The notes under the pieces: model-generated
Databases searched by the model: none
The model's input: the letters and a program-made list of their open reading frames with translations, nothing else
Told to the model about the DNA's origin: nothing
Assembly: GCA_002897675.1 (NCBI GenBank)
Contig: BDSU01000008.1
Span: 45,526-109,525 of the forward strand
Direction of reading: 5' to 3'
DNA length: 64,000 nucleotides
DNA from: a bacterium BMS3Abin02
GTDB taxonomy: Bacteria > Actinomycetota > Acidimicrobiia > Spongiisociales > UBA4744
Part shown: piece by piece, positions 43,381 to 53,301 of the stretch
Position numbering within the stretch: position 1 is the stretch's first letter
Layout of the letters: each line of letters starts with the position of its first letter
Program-made: the position numbers and the translations under genes

Positions 43381-44184
43381 ATGAACCGCTATCGCGTCGA
43401 ACCGGGAACCTCCGTCCGCCTCTCCGACCGAGATCCGGCAGATGCCACGGCGTTCACCGGCGAAAAGAAGGAGGGACGTAAGAAAGCCGAGGCGCTGAAT
43501 CGCAGATTGGAGGAACTTCAGGAACTCCTCTACGCGGAAGGCAAGCACCGGCTCCTGGTCGTGCTCCAGGCAATGGACACCGGTGGCAAGGATGGAACGA
43601 TTCGGCACGTCTTCGATGGCACGAACCCCCAGGGCGTCAAGGTCGCCTCGTTCAAGAAACCCACGTCACGAGAGATGGCCCACGACTACCTGTGGCGAGT
43701 CCACCCGCACACACCGGGCAACGGCGAGATCGTCATCTTCAACCGTTCCCACTACGAGGACGTCCTCGTCGTCAGAGTGCACGACCTCGTTCCGGCCGAC
43801 GTCTGGAGTCGGCGCTACGACCAGATCAACGCCTTCGAGACGAGACTCGCCGACGAGGGCACCACGATCCTCAAGTTCTTCCTGCACATCTCCAAAGAAG
43901 AGCAGCGCCAACGGCTGCAAGCCCGCCTCGACGAACCGACGAAGCACTGGAAGTTCTCCCGCAGCGACCTCGCCGAGCGAAAACGCTGGGACGCCTACAC
44001 GGAGGCGTACGAGGCCGTCCTGTCGAAGACGTCCACACCGTCGGCACCATGGTTCGTGGTCCCTGCAGACCGAAAGTGGTACCGCAACCTGGTGGTCTCC
44101 GAGGTGCTGGTCGACACGCTCGAACGTCTCGACATGCGATACCCGGAGGCCGAGGAAGGTCTCGATCAGGTGGTCATCACCTAA
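43381..44184 (+). CDS. ppk2: Polyphosphate kinase 2 family protein
   Basis: The 267-residue PPK2 transfers phosphate between polyphosphate and nucleotides. It shows Walker A AMDTGGKDGTI, the lid region and Walker B-like NRSHYEDVLVVRVH, and the C-terminal SAPWFVVPADRKWYRN. Length fits the one-domain class that phosphorylates AMP or ADP. Strong AAGGAG at 43371-43376 precedes the ATG. A strong hairpin follows the stop. Confidence 0.93.
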   Translation: MNRYRVEPGTSVRLSDRDPADATAFTGEKKEGRKKAEALNRRLEELQELLYAEGKHRLLVVLQAMDTGGKDGTIRHVFDGTNPQGVKVASFKKPTSREMAHDYLWRVHPHTPGNGEIVIFNRSHYEDVLVVRVHDLVPADVWSRRYDQINAFETRLADEGTTILKFFLHISKEEQRQRLQARLDEPTKHWKFSRSDLAERKRWDAYTEAYEAVLSKTSTPSAPWFVVPADRKWYRNLVVSEVLVDTLERLDMRYPEAEEGLDQVVIT

Positions 44185-44189
44185 ACGGC

Positions 44190-44238
44190 TTTCTGGTCAA
44201 TGCTGGCGTCGGCTGGCGACGCCAGCATTGACCAGAAA
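44190..44238. terminator. 22-bp perfect inverted repeat after ppk2
   Basis: Arms 44190-44211 and 44217-44238 are perfectly complementary over 22 bp with a 5-base loop (GCTGG). The left arm starts TTTCTGGTCAATGCTGG. It begins 5 bases after the ppk2 stop and ends 24 bases before the arginase-family start. A terminator, a boundary of mobile DNA or a regulator site are all possible. Confidence 0.6.
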
Positions 44239-44262
44239 CGGGAGAGCGATAGGGTCGGGTCC

Positions 44263-44991
44263 ATGGAACGCATCGCCGTCCCGTTCTTCATCGGTGATCC
44301 GATGCCGGGGTTCCAAGTTCCCGAGCCTCACCGCATGATCGACCCGACCCTTCCAGAAGGCTCCCCTCAACGGCGCATGACCATCCTCTACAGGGCTCTC
44401 GCCGACGAAGTCGCCCGCGCCGATCGCCCGTGTGTGTACGCGGGAGATTGCCTGGCAACGATCGGTGTCCTCGCAGGTCTCCAGCGAAGGGGCCTCTCCC
44501 CCACCGTTGTCTGGTTCGACGCCCACGGTGATTTCCACACCTGGGAGACGACCCCCTCGGGGTTCCTCGGCGGGATGCCGCTGGCGATGCTGGTCGGTCG
44601 AGGCGAACAGACGATCATGGCCGGAGCCGGTGCGACACCGATCGACGAGCACCTGGCGATCCTGGTCGACGGCCGCGATCTCGACCCGGGTGAGCCGGTC
44701 GACTCGTCCGAGCTCGTTCATGTGACCCTTGACGAACTACAGGAGCTGCTTCCCGGAGATGCCCCGCTCTACGTGCACATCGACGTCGACGTGGTCGACC
44801 CTGCTGACATGCCGGCCGTGAACTACCCGTCGCCCGGCGGCCCGTCGCTGGACGCCGTGGTGTCGTCGTTGCGCTCGATTTCGTCGACCGGCCGGGTGGT
44901 CGCCTGTTCAGTCTCGTCGTGGAATCCTGCGCTCCCGGGCGCGGAGACCGCCGCGGCCGCAACCGAGACACTCGTCGACGCACTGGCGTAG
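44263..44991 (+). CDS. Arginase/agmatinase/formiminoglutamase family protein
   Basis: The 242-residue ureohydrolase-fold protein has metal-ligand stretches WFDAHGDFHT and VHIDVDVVDPADMPAV, which supply most Mn ligands. The first motif is CVYAGDCLATIGVLAG instead of GGDHS, so the first ligand is altered (the Asp remains and the His is lost). The substrate is unclear; distant members act on guanidino or formimino compounds. ATG 44263 is chosen over upstream codons that lie in the hairpin. Its 3' end overlaps lgt on the other strand by 169 bases. Confidence 0.8.
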   Translation: MERIAVPFFIGDPMPGFQVPEPHRMIDPTLPEGSPQRRMTILYRALADEVARADRPCVYAGDCLATIGVLAGLQRRGLSPTVVWFDAHGDFHTWETTPSGFLGGMPLAMLVGRGEQTIMAGAGATPIDEHLAILVDGRDLDPGEPVDSSELVHVTLDELQELLPGDAPLYVHIDVDVVDPADMPAVNYPSPGGPSLDAVVSSLRSISSTGRVVACSVSSWNPALPGAETAAAATETLVDALA

Positions 44992-45812
44992 CCGGGGGCG
45001 CCCGACACCTGTCGAACCAGGAAGACGGCGAGTGCAACAACCACCACGAGTGCGGCAACGAGCTGGTTGGCCCGAAACCCGAACACGTGTGTGGCGGAGT
45101 CGGTACGGATGAACTCGAGAAGGAAACGACCGAGACCATAGAACACGAGATACCCGAGGATCATGTTGCCTCTGGCGATCTTGAACCGTTTCTCGATCAG
45201 CAACAGCAGCGGGATCACGAGAAGCGCATTCCACGCAGACTCGTAGAGGAACGTCGGATGAAAAGTGGCTGCATCCGCATACTGAGAAGGACGGAACTGT
45301 GGAGCGATCTGCACGGCCCACGGAAGGTTGGACGGGGTGCCAAACAGCTCCTGGTTCACGTAGTTGCCCCAGCGTCCGATCGCCTGGGCTGCGGGCAAAC
45401 CGATCGCCGCCGCATCCGCGAACGCGGCGACGTTCCAGAACCGTCCCTTGCCGGGAGTCTTGTTGGCAATCATGAGGCCAACAGCGACGATCGCTCCGAC
45501 GGTCAGCCCACCAAAGAACGCCAAACCACCTTCCCAAATCGCGAAAGCGTGCCAGAAACCGCCAGACGTCACCTCGGCCCAGCGAGGAATCACATACGCG
45601 GCCCTGGCACCGAGCAACCCTCCGACGACCGCCCATATGGACACGGTCTCGGCGAGGTGTGGGTCTCCCCCGTAGCGTTCGAATCGACGCATCGTCACCC
45701 AGATCGCGACGAGCACCCCGATGCCGATGAGCAGCCCGTAGTAGTGGATCGTCAGCGGGCCGATCGACAACGTGTTGGTCGATGGGGAGGGAATCGACGC
45801 GAGCATCGACAT
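44823..45812 (-). CDS. lgt: Prolipoprotein diacylglyceryl transferase
   Basis: The 329-residue membrane enzyme attaches diacylglycerol to the lipobox Cys of lipoproteins, such as the binding proteins encoded in this window. Motifs include IHYYGLLIGIGVLVA, the catalytic-site region WEGGLAFFGGL and the Lgt signature GRWGNYVNQELFG, plus GLGRFLLEFIR. It has seven membrane helices. The C-terminal 56 residues (from about VSGAPGYAS) are low-complexity and read antisense through the arginase gene. ATG 45812 was chosen over TTG 45836. Confidence 0.92.
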   Translation of the reverse strand: MSMLASIPSPSTNTLSIGPLTIHYYGLLIGIGVLVAIWVTMRRFERYGGDPHLAETVSIWAVVGGLLGARAAYVIPRWAEVTSGGFWHAFAIWEGGLAFFGGLTVGAIVAVGLMIANKTPGKGRFWNVAAFADAAAIGLPAAQAIGRWGNYVNQELFGTPSNLPWAVQIAPQFRPSQYADAATFHPTFLYESAWNALLVIPLLLLIEKRFKIARGNMILGYLVFYGLGRFLLEFIRTDSATHVFGFRANQLVAALVVVVALAVFLVRQVSGAPGYASASTSVSVAAAAVSAPGSAGFHDETEQATTRPVDEIERNDDTTASSDGPPGDG

Positions 45813-45828
45813 GAGGCTACCGCCCTCC

Positions 45829-48588
45829 TCAATCAACCACGATGTTGACGAGCTTCGGCGGGCGAGCTATCACCTTTCGAATCGTTTTGCCGTCGGTCCA
45901 GGAGCGAATCCGCTCCGACGCAAGGGCAACCTCTTCTGCATCGTCCTGGGTGATATCTGCCGGCACTTGAGTACGGTCCCGCACCTTGCCGTTGACCTGG
46001 ATGACCATGGTGATGGTCTCTTCGGCGGCAACCCGTGGGTCTGCCTGCGGCCACGGCGCCAAATGGATGCTCTCGCCGTGGCCCAGCAGGTGCCACAACT
46101 CCTCCGTGACATGAGGAGCGATCGGTGCAAGCAACAGCAGGAGGGTCTCGATGGCCTCGGTCCACGCGTCGTTCTCGACCGAACCGGATCGCAACGCCTT
46201 CTGCAGTTCGTTACGAAGGCTCATCAGCGCGGCAACCGCCGTGTTCCACGAGAACGCCAACATGTCCCGATCGACTCTTTGCATCGTCTGGTGCACGGTC
46301 CGACGCAGCGCCTTCGTAGCAGACTCATCCGCAGCGACCTCTTCGTAAACAGCCGTTCCGAGCTTCCATACGTCGTTGATGAACCGGTAGGAACCGACGA
46401 TTCCCCGACTGTCCCAGGGACCGCCCTTTTCCCAGTCGAACGCGAACATCAGATACGTTCGGACCGTGTCGGCCCCGTACTCGGCAACCAGCTCATCAGG
46501 ACTGACGACGTTCCCCTTGGACTTCGACATTCGCTGCACTTCGAGGTGGTGCCGCAGTTGTGTCACGTCGTTGGCACCTGGTATGGCCGGAATCTCGACG
46601 ACTGCAGATTCGGGAACCTCAACTGTGACAAGGCCGTCCTCGCCGGCTATCTGCAACACCCGCTCGGTCCGTCGCACCAACTCTCCGACGATCGAACCCT
46701 CACCGACGGCATCGTCGGGGATCACCCGAACGTGCTCCGCGACGAGTACTCCGTCCCTCCAGGATCCGTCGACTGCCACACGGTCGCCGGCACGTTCTTC
46801 GCCGAGGATCTGTCCTTGGTTTCGCAGCGTCAGCATCGGCTCGTCGAAGAGCCCTGCGGTGCCACGACCGTGTGCGGTCATGATTCGCGCCGCGTCCTCG
46901 AACACTCCCATGTCCCGCATCGCCTTCGTGAAGAACCGCGTATAGAGAAGGTGCATCGTGGCATGCTCGGCGCCGCCCGTGTAGACGTCGACGGGGAGCC
47001 AATAGGCCGCCTCTTCCGGATCGAACGGTGCTCGGTCGTAGGTCGGGCTCAAGTATCGATACTGATACCACGACGAACACATGAACGTGTCCATCGTGTC
47101 GGTTTCGCGCAAGGCCGGGTTTCCATCCGAATCCACCGTGTGACGAAAACTCTCGTGGTAGGTGAGCGGACTCCGTCCGGTCGGCGTGAACTCCACATCT
47201 TCGGGCAACAGGACCGGCAACTGGTCGTCCGGAACGACCTCCATCGTGCCGTCTTGCCGATAGATGATCGGAATCGGCGCGCCCCAGTAGCGTTGCCGGC
47301 TGATCAGCCAATCCCGCAGCCGGTAGTTGATCGACTCCTTGCCGACGCCGTGCTCTTCGATCCAGTCGATCGCTGCGGCAACCGATGGGTTCGCTCGACC
47401 CTTCGCGTCGGTCACTTGCACGCCGTCGATAGGGCCGCTGTTGACCATGACCCCGGGCCCAACGTACGCGCCGTCCATCGTTACGGCGTCGAGTGGCTCG
47501 CTGTCCTTCGGCTGGATCACCGGAGCGATGGGGAGTCCCATCTTGCGAGCAAACTGGAAGTCGCGCTCGTCATGGGCGGGAACCGCCATGATCGCCCCGG
47601 AGCCGTACGACAGCAGGACATAGTCGGCGATCCACACGGGGATCCGTTCGCCGTTGACAGGGTTGACGGCAAACCCACCGGTAGGCACCCCCGTCTTCTC
47701 TCGCTCCGTCTCCATCCGCTCCACTTCGGACCTGGCTGTGGACGCGGTCCGATAGGCGTCCACGGCGGGCCGCTGAGCTTCGGTTGTCAGCGAATCCACC
47801 AGCGGATGCTCGGGTGCCAACACCATGAACGTGGCACCCCACAGCGTGTCGGGACGAGTCGTGAACACGATGATCTCATCGCCGGCTTCGGTTCGGAAGA
47901 CGACCTCGGCCCCTTCGCTGCGGCCGATCCAGTTTGTCTGCATCGCCTTGATGGCCTCGGGCCAGTCGATTCCTTCGAACGCGAGGAGTTCCTCCGCATA
48001 CCGAGTGATGGCGAAGAACCATTGCTCCATCAGTCGCTGGACGACCGGCTGGCCCGTCCGCTCGTCCTTGCCGTCGATCACCTGTTCGTTGGCGAGCACC
48101 GTCTGCAAGGTCGGCGACCAGTTGACCATCGCTTCGCCGCGATACGCGAGGCCGTGTTCGAAGAGGCGCGCGAACAGCCACTCCGTCCAGCGGTAGTAGG
48201 AAGGGTCACTCGAAATCGCTTCCCTCTCCCAGTCGAACATCGCCCCCATGGACCGGAGCTGGCGATGCATTCGTTCGATATTGTCGTACGTCCAGGTCTT
48301 CGGGTGGATATTGCGCTGGACCGCAGCGTTTTCCGCAGGAAGTCCGAACGAGTCGAACCCCATCGGGAAGAGCACGTTGAAGCCCTTCATCCTCATCACA
48401 CGGGCCCGAGCATCACTGGGTGTCATCGCGAACCAGTGGCCGATATGCAGATCCCCGGACGGGTACGGGAGCATCGTGAGGGCGTAATGCTTGGGCCGGC
48501 TCCAGTCGACGCGGGAACGATAGAGCCCTTCGGTCTCCCACCGTTCCTGCCACTTGTGTTCGATTGCTGCGAAGTCGTACGACGCCAT
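45829..48588 (-). CDS. leuS: Leucyl-tRNA synthetase
   Basis: The 919-residue class I enzyme charges tRNA-Leu. The HIGH motif is HIGH at residues 48-51 (PYPSGDLHIGHWFAM); the KMSKS loop is RMSKSKGN. An editing domain is present (FTTRPDTLWGATFMVLAPEH, with the TRPDT threonine-discrimination stretch, and GAIMAVPAHDERD), as is the C-terminal anticodon domain. About 85 residues (GEERAGDRVAVDG to HHLEV) lie between LRNQGQILG and RMSKS, the variable leucine-specific region. It is 17 bases upstream of lgt. Confidence 0.96.
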   Translation of the reverse strand: MASYDFAAIEHKWQERWETEGLYRSRVDWSRPKHYALTMLPYPSGDLHIGHWFAMTPSDARARVMRMKGFNVLFPMGFDSFGLPAENAAVQRNIHPKTWTYDNIERMHRQLRSMGAMFDWEREAISSDPSYYRWTEWLFARLFEHGLAYRGEAMVNWSPTLQTVLANEQVIDGKDERTGQPVVQRLMEQWFFAITRYAEELLAFEGIDWPEAIKAMQTNWIGRSEGAEVVFRTEAGDEIIVFTTRPDTLWGATFMVLAPEHPLVDSLTTEAQRPAVDAYRTASTARSEVERMETEREKTGVPTGGFAVNPVNGERIPVWIADYVLLSYGSGAIMAVPAHDERDFQFARKMGLPIAPVIQPKDSEPLDAVTMDGAYVGPGVMVNSGPIDGVQVTDAKGRANPSVAAAIDWIEEHGVGKESINYRLRDWLISRQRYWGAPIPIIYRQDGTMEVVPDDQLPVLLPEDVEFTPTGRSPLTYHESFRHTVDSDGNPALRETDTMDTFMCSSWYQYRYLSPTYDRAPFDPEEAAYWLPVDVYTGGAEHATMHLLYTRFFTKAMRDMGVFEDAARIMTAHGRGTAGLFDEPMLTLRNQGQILGEERAGDRVAVDGSWRDGVLVAEHVRVIPDDAVGEGSIVGELVRRTERVLQIAGEDGLVTVEVPESAVVEIPAIPGANDVTQLRHHLEVQRMSKSKGNVVSPDELVAEYGADTVRTYLMFAFDWEKGGPWDSRGIVGSYRFINDVWKLGTAVYEEVAADESATKALRRTVHQTMQRVDRDMLAFSWNTAVAALMSLRNELQKALRSGSVENDAWTEAIETLLLLLAPIAPHVTEELWHLLGHGESIHLAPWPQADPRVAAEETITMVIQVNGKVRDRTQVPADITQDDAEEVALASERIRSWTDGKTIRKVIARPPKLVNIVVD

Positions 48589-48747
48589 CTCACTCCTCCG
48601 AAGCAGGCAGCGTACCAGTGAGCGGGCTTCCTCCTTCCCTGCACGGTCCGGAGCGACTCACGGCGTTCGCCGCGCACCGGACCCCGGTTATCTGACATGG
48701 CGTCAATTACCAGCCCTTCCGGCGGTCTTCTACCATTGAGGGCTCCA

Positions 48748-49209
48748 ATGAGTCCCGACCTCATACAACCACTGACCACGTGCCGTATCCGGTCCCTGAG
48801 CGAAGAGAACGGTACCTCCAGCCGTCTCGCCCAGATGGGGATCCTTCCCGGTGTGAAGATGCAGATCGTGCGCACCGGCCCATTCGGCGGTGCGGTCGAA
48901 GTCGCCCTCGATCACGGTGACCTCGTGGCACTCCGATCAGAGGAAATCGAGGGGATGGACTGCGACATCATCGCCATGCCGCTCACCTCCGTGGCCGTCA
49001 CGAAAGGGACCTACCGCATCGTGTCGCTGGCGGGGCGCAACGGCTTCCGAAGACGCATGGAAGAACTCGGCCTGACCGAAGACGCCCGGATCGAAGTACT
49101 GGCAACATCCCCGGCGGTGCTGGTGCGAGTGGCCGGAGAGCCGGTCCGACTGGGTCGAGGCGAGGCCGACAAGATCGTTGTCGAAGAGGCCTCCGATGGC
49201 CGGCCGTGA
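48748..49209 (+). CDS. feoA: FeoA-like protein with two FeoA domains in tandem
   Basis: The 153-residue protein carries two SH3-like FeoA domains. The first (residues about 10-78) has CRIRSLSEENGTSSRLAQMG; the second (about 84-148) has YRIVSLAGRNGFRRRMEELG. FeoA proteins are small cytoplasmic partners of the FeoB iron transporter; usually one domain of about 75 residues is found. ATG 48748 has GAGGG upstream. The gene overlaps feoB by 14 bases. Confidence 0.88.
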   Translation: MSPDLIQPLTTCRIRSLSEENGTSSRLAQMGILPGVKMQIVRTGPFGGAVEVALDHGDLVALRSEEIEGMDCDIIAMPLTSVAVTKGTYRIVSLAGRNGFRRRMEELGLTEDARIEVLATSPAVLVRVAGEPVRLGRGEADKIVVEEASDGRP

Positions 49210-51202
49210 GGTCTCGATTGCCCTCGCAGCGATTCCCAACACCGGCAAGACAACACTGTTCAACCGCCTGACCGGCTCGAACCGAAAGGTTGGCAACTGG
49301 CCGGGGGTGTCCATTCAGAAGGCGGTCGGGCACTTCACTCTCGGCGAATATGACGTCGAGCTCATCGACCTTCCCGGCTCCTACTCGATCACCCCGACCT
49401 CGGAAGAGGAACGCATCGTCCGTGAGTTCTTCCTCAACGACCCCCCGGGAGTGATCCTCAACATCCTCGATGCCCGCAACCTGTACCGCGGGCTGGGATT
49501 CACCCTCCAGATGAGCCACAGCGGCCTCCCGATGGTGGTAGCCGTCAACATGATGGATGAAGCCAGACGCGCCGGACTCGACCTGGATCTGGAGATCCTC
49601 ACAGAACACCTCGGCTGTCCGGTCATCCCGGTCGTCGCCAGAACCGGCGAGGGCCTCCCCTCGCTCAGGCAGGCCCTGTACGACACGATCCGACATCCGG
49701 AACAGGGCCGTCCGCCGCACGTGTCATGGCCACCGGTGGTGGAAGCCGCAGTCGCGGATCTCGCCCGCAAGATCGAACGCAAAACGGGACCGACCGACCT
49801 CGACGAAGGGTTCCTCGCCCTGCGCGTCTTGGAAGGCGACACGGTCGCGCCCCTCGAGGATCACCCGGCAATGGCCGAGATACGAGCGAGCGCCGCCGAG
49901 TGGCGAAACCGCGTCGAAGAGACCACCGGTTCCGCGGTGCCGGCAATCTGTGCACAGTGTCGTTTCAACTCGGCCCGTGGTCTGGTCCTCGAGACGACGC
50001 AGCGCAAACCTCCACTTCCAGACGCTCTGAGCGAGAAACTGGACCGGGTGCTGCTGCATCGGTGGCTCGGTCTCCCCCTCTTTGCGGTCATCATGCTGAT
50101 CGTCTTCCAGGGTGTCTACGCCCTGGGGACACCCCTGCAGTCCTGGCTTGCATCGCTGTTCGTCCTCGTCGGAGATGGATTGTCCCAGGTGATGTCCGGC
50201 TTCCCGCAGCTCCTGCGATCGTTCATCGTCGACGGCCTCTGGCAGGGCCTCGCGACCGTCGCCTCCTTCTTCCCGATCATCCTGCTCTTCTTCCTGTTCA
50301 TGTCCATCATCGAGGATTCCGGCTACATGGCCCGTGCCGCCTTCTTGATGGACCGGCTCATGCACCGTCTCGGCCTCGACGGCAAGGGGTTCATCAACCT
50401 GCTGCTCGGCTACGGCTGCAACGTTCCCGCGGTCATGGGCACCCGGGTCCTGTCGGGAAAGCACAACCGGATCCGCGCCATGCTGCTGATCCCGTTCACC
50501 CTGTGCAGTGCCCGTCTACAGGTCTTCGTGTTCCTCTCAGCCATTCTGTTCTCGCCGGTCGTCGCGCCATGGGTGGTGTTTGCCCTCTACCTCGGCAGCT
50601 TCGGTGCGGTCATCGGAGTCGGCCTGCTCCTCAAGGCGCTCCAGATCGCCGGCCCGCCGGAACCGTTCATCATGGAGATCCCCCCGTATCGTCTCCCGAC
50701 GACCCGGACGGTCGGCCTGCGTGCCGGCTACGAGGTCAAGGACTTCCTGTATCGGGCCGGGACCATGATCACCATCGGAGTGGTCATCGTCTGGCTGCTG
50801 ACGAACCTTCCGCCGGGAGTCGACGTCGCAGGGCCGACGAGCTACGCGGGCATCCTCGGTCGGGCATTCGAACCGCTCTTCCATCCTCTCGGCATCGGAT
50901 GGCAGGAGACGGTGGCGCTGCTCTTCGGTTTCATCGCCAAGGAGATCGTCATCGGAGCCTTTGCCCTCATCTATGGCGGCGATCTCACCACGCAGATCGC
51001 CGCCAACATCACCGCCCTTCAGGGCATCTCGTTCATGGTGTTCACGTTGCTCTACACGCCGTGTGTCGCAACGATTGCCGCTATCCGAGCCGAAGCCCAC
51101 TCGTGGAAGGTCGCCGCCGGCGCACTGGGGCTGGGACTCGTCATCGCCTGGCTGGCAGCGTTCGCCGTCTACCAGGGCGGGCGTCTGCTCGGCTTCTCAT
51201 AG
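49196..51202 (+). CDS. feoB: Ferrous iron transporter FeoB
   Basis: The 668-residue protein has an N-terminal G domain: G1 IPNTGKTTLFN (usually GNPNxGKST), G3 DLPGSYS, G4 VNMMDEARR. A helical domain and two Gate-type transmembrane regions follow (SGYMARAAFLMDRLMHRLG, GYGCNVPAVMGTR, AKEIVIGAFALIYG). It imports Fe(II) across the inner membrane, coupled to GTP. The A-I-P and T in G1 differ slightly from consensus but keep the lysine. The start could also be ATG 49178. Confidence 0.94.
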   Translation: MAGREVSIALAAIPNTGKTTLFNRLTGSNRKVGNWPGVSIQKAVGHFTLGEYDVELIDLPGSYSITPTSEEERIVREFFLNDPPGVILNILDARNLYRGLGFTLQMSHSGLPMVVAVNMMDEARRAGLDLDLEILTEHLGCPVIPVVARTGEGLPSLRQALYDTIRHPEQGRPPHVSWPPVVEAAVADLARKIERKTGPTDLDEGFLALRVLEGDTVAPLEDHPAMAEIRASAAEWRNRVEETTGSAVPAICAQCRFNSARGLVLETTQRKPPLPDALSEKLDRVLLHRWLGLPLFAVIMLIVFQGVYALGTPLQSWLASLFVLVGDGLSQVMSGFPQLLRSFIVDGLWQGLATVASFFPIILLFFLFMSIIEDSGYMARAAFLMDRLMHRLGLDGKGFINLLLGYGCNVPAVMGTRVLSGKHNRIRAMLLIPFTLCSARLQVFVFLSAILFSPVVAPWVVFALYLGSFGAVIGVGLLLKALQIAGPPEPFIMEIPPYRLPTTRTVGLRAGYEVKDFLYRAGTMITIGVVIVWLLTNLPPGVDVAGPTSYAGILGRAFEPLFHPLGIGWQETVALLFGFIAKEIVIGAFALIYGGDLTTQIAANITALQGISFMVFTLLYTPCVATIAAIRAEAHSWKVAAGALGLGLVIAWLAAFAVYQGGRLLGFS

Positions 51203-51480
51203 ATGGAAGAATCGGCAGGCTCGAACCCCATTCCCGAGACTGCGCAGAGTTTGCACACTCACCAGGACCGGAGCGTTCATTCGCCTTGCGCCACTTGGCT
51301 ACCCCATCCGACTGCTTGTTTTCCCGCTCCGGTGTTCACCGGATCGGGAGCCTCGGTCGCCCCATCAGATCGACGTTGGGCGACTCGGGTGGAGGCCGGA
51401 AGGCTCGGCCGCACCGACGGATCCCGACACGTTGCGTCCGGGCAGGATCGTGACCTGGATCGAGCAGTAGTGTCCTGACG

Positions 51481-53301
51481 ATGACAGACTCCGTCGATCA
51501 CCGCCCGTTGACGCGCCTCTGGCGCTACGCCGCCGCCCACCGATCGCGCATCGTTGCGGCGACGGTGTTCTCGATTCTGAACAAGGCATTCGACCTCGCT
51601 CCACCCGTCCTGATCGGTATGGCCATCGATGTCGTGGTCCGGCGCCAGGATTCCTTTCTCTCCCGATTCGGCTTCACCGACACCCGTGAACAGTTGATTG
51701 TGCTGGCGATCTTGACGTTCGTCATCTGGGCACTCGAATCCGCCTTCGAGTACGCGTATGCCGTCACCTGGCGCAATCTCGCTCAAGCCATCCAGCACGA
51801 CCTGCGTGTCGACGGGTATGCACACGTGCAGAAACTGGACCTTGCCTACTTCGAAGACCACTCGACAGGCGGCCTCATGGCGATCCTCAACAACGACGTC
51901 AACCAGCTGGAACGGTTCCTCGATGGCGGTGCCAACGACATGCTCCAGGTGATCACGACGGTGGTACTCATCGGCGCCATGTTTTTCGCTCTCGCCCCGA
52001 CCGTCGCCTGGATGGCCTTTTTGCCGATCCCGTTCATCCTTTGGGGATCGTTCCGATTCCAGCAACGCATCGCGCCACGGTACGCGGAAGTGCGCGAATA
52101 CGCCGGGATGATCAACGAGTACCTCTCGAACAACCTCACCGGCATCACCACGATCAAGAGCTTCACCGCAGAGGCACGGGAAGAGGAGCGGATCGCCGAA
52201 GCCAGCCGCCGCTATCAGGAGGCCAACCAGCGGGCGATCAAGCTCAGTTCTGCGTTCTCCCCTCTCATCCGGATCGTCATCCTCGTCGGGTTCACCGCCA
52301 CGCTGATCGCAGGCGGCTTCCTCACCCTGCAGGGAGGAATCCAAGTGGGCGCCTACAGCGTGATGGTGTTCCTGACCCAGCGGCTGCTCTGGCCCCTCAC
52401 CCGTCTCGGACAGACCTTCGATCTGTACCAGAGAGCGATGGCGTCCACGAACCGAGTACTCGACCTTCTCGACAGTCGGGCGTCGATCGTCGACGGGCCG
52501 ACGTCGCTGCCGTCGGAATCGACCCGGGGCCACATCGAATTCGACCACGTCGAGTTCTCCTACGACCCAGGATTCCCGGTCATCGAGGATCTGAGCATCT
52601 CGATCCCCGCCGGCCGTACGACCGCGATCGTCGGTGCAACCGGATCGGGCAAGACGACACTCATCAAGCTCCTCCTCAGGTTCTATGACGTCACCGGAGG
52701 GTCCATCCGCATCGAAGACCACGAGATTCGTGATCTCTCCCTGACGTCCTTGCGCCAGGCCATGGGTTTGGTCAGCCAGGATGTGTACCTGTTCCATGGC
52801 ACGGTGCGTGAGAACATCGCATACGGGAAGCCGGATGCGACACTCGACGAGATCATCACAGCCGCCAAGATCGCCGAAGCCCACGGTTTCATCCTCGAAC
52901 TCCCCGACGGATACGAATCGATCGTCGGTGAACGCGGGCAGAAGCTGTCCGGTGGCCAGCGCCAGCGGATCTCCATTGCCAGGGCTGTCCTGGCCGACCC
53001 GCCGATCCTCATCCTCGACGAGGCGACATCGTCGGTCGACAACGAGACGGAAGCAGCCATTCAGCGATCACTGGAGTTGATCACGCGAAACAGGACGACG
53101 ATCGCGATCGCTCATCGGCTCTCGACGATCCGGCATGCCGACCGGATTTTCGTCCTCGATCGCGGGAAGGTCGTGGAGGAAGGTTCCCACGACGACCTCA
53201 TCGACCTCGACGGCCTGTACGCATCCTTGTGGAGAGTGCAGACCGGGCAGGCGGTCGCCTGGCACATCGACACCCGTTCTCGTGACGCTTCAGGGGAGTA
53301 A
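51481..53301 (+). CDS. ABC exporter, fused permease-ATPase (MsbA/LmrA type)
   Basis: The 606-residue half-transporter has six membrane helices (residues 20-310) and an ATPase domain with Walker [13 protein letters not shown], signature [15 protein letters not shown], Walker [14 protein letters not shown] and an H-loop in IAHRLSTI. Such exporters dimerise to pump lipids or drugs; the substrate is unknown. Homology ends near LWRVQTGQ; the last codons ([10 protein letters not shown]) are read from a hairpin repeat. No partner half-transporter gene is adjacent. The 278-base gap before it holds nothing I can support. Confidence 0.93.
   Translation: MTDSVDHRPLTRLWRYAAAHRSRIVAATVFSILNKAFDLAPPVLIGMAIDVVVRRQDSFLSRFGFTDTREQLIVLAILTFVIWALESAFEYAYAVTWRNLAQAIQHDLRVDGYAHVQKLDLAYFEDHSTGGLMAILNNDVNQLERFLDGGANDMLQVITTVVLIGAMFFALAPTVAWMAFLPIPFILWGSFRFQQRIAPRYAEVREYAGMINEYLSNNLTGITTIKSFTAEAREEERIAEASRRYQEANQRAIKLSSAFSPLIRIVILVGFTATLIAGGFLTLQGGIQVGAYSVMVFLTQRLLWPLTRLGQTFDLYQRAMASTNRVLDLLDSRASIVDGPTSLPSESTRGHIEFDHVEFSYDPGFPVIEDLSISIPAGRTTAIVGATGSGKTTLIKLLLRFYDVTGGSIRIEDHEIRDLSLTSLRQAMGLVSQDVYLFHGTVRENIAYGKPDATLDEIITAAKIAEAHGFILELPDGYESIVGERGQKLSGGQRQRISIARAVLADPPILILDEATSSVDNETEAAIQRSLELITRNRTTIAIAHRLSTIRHADRIFVLDRGKVVEEGSHDDLIDLDGLYASLWRVQTGQAVAWHIDTRSRDASGE

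Noticed and set aside
45829..48588. Novel insertion domain in LeuS before the KMSKS loop
   Set aside because: Bacterial LeuRS normally carries a variable leucine-specific domain of comparable size here, so it is not remarkable.
45772..48621. 949-codon open frame on the plus strand
   Set aside because: It is antisense to leuS, which has full synthetase motifs; the plus-strand protein is His/Arg-rich with no domain, as expected for GC-rich shadow frames.
51203..51478. 91-codon frame between feoB and the ABC exporter
   Set aside because: It has no Shine-Dalgarno sequence, unusual composition (Pro/Ser/Arg, no hydrophobic core) and no family signal; probably noncoding.
51277..52884. 535-codon minus-strand frame opposite the ABC exporter
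   Set aside because: The plus strand encodes all ABC motifs; the minus product has no recognisable feature.
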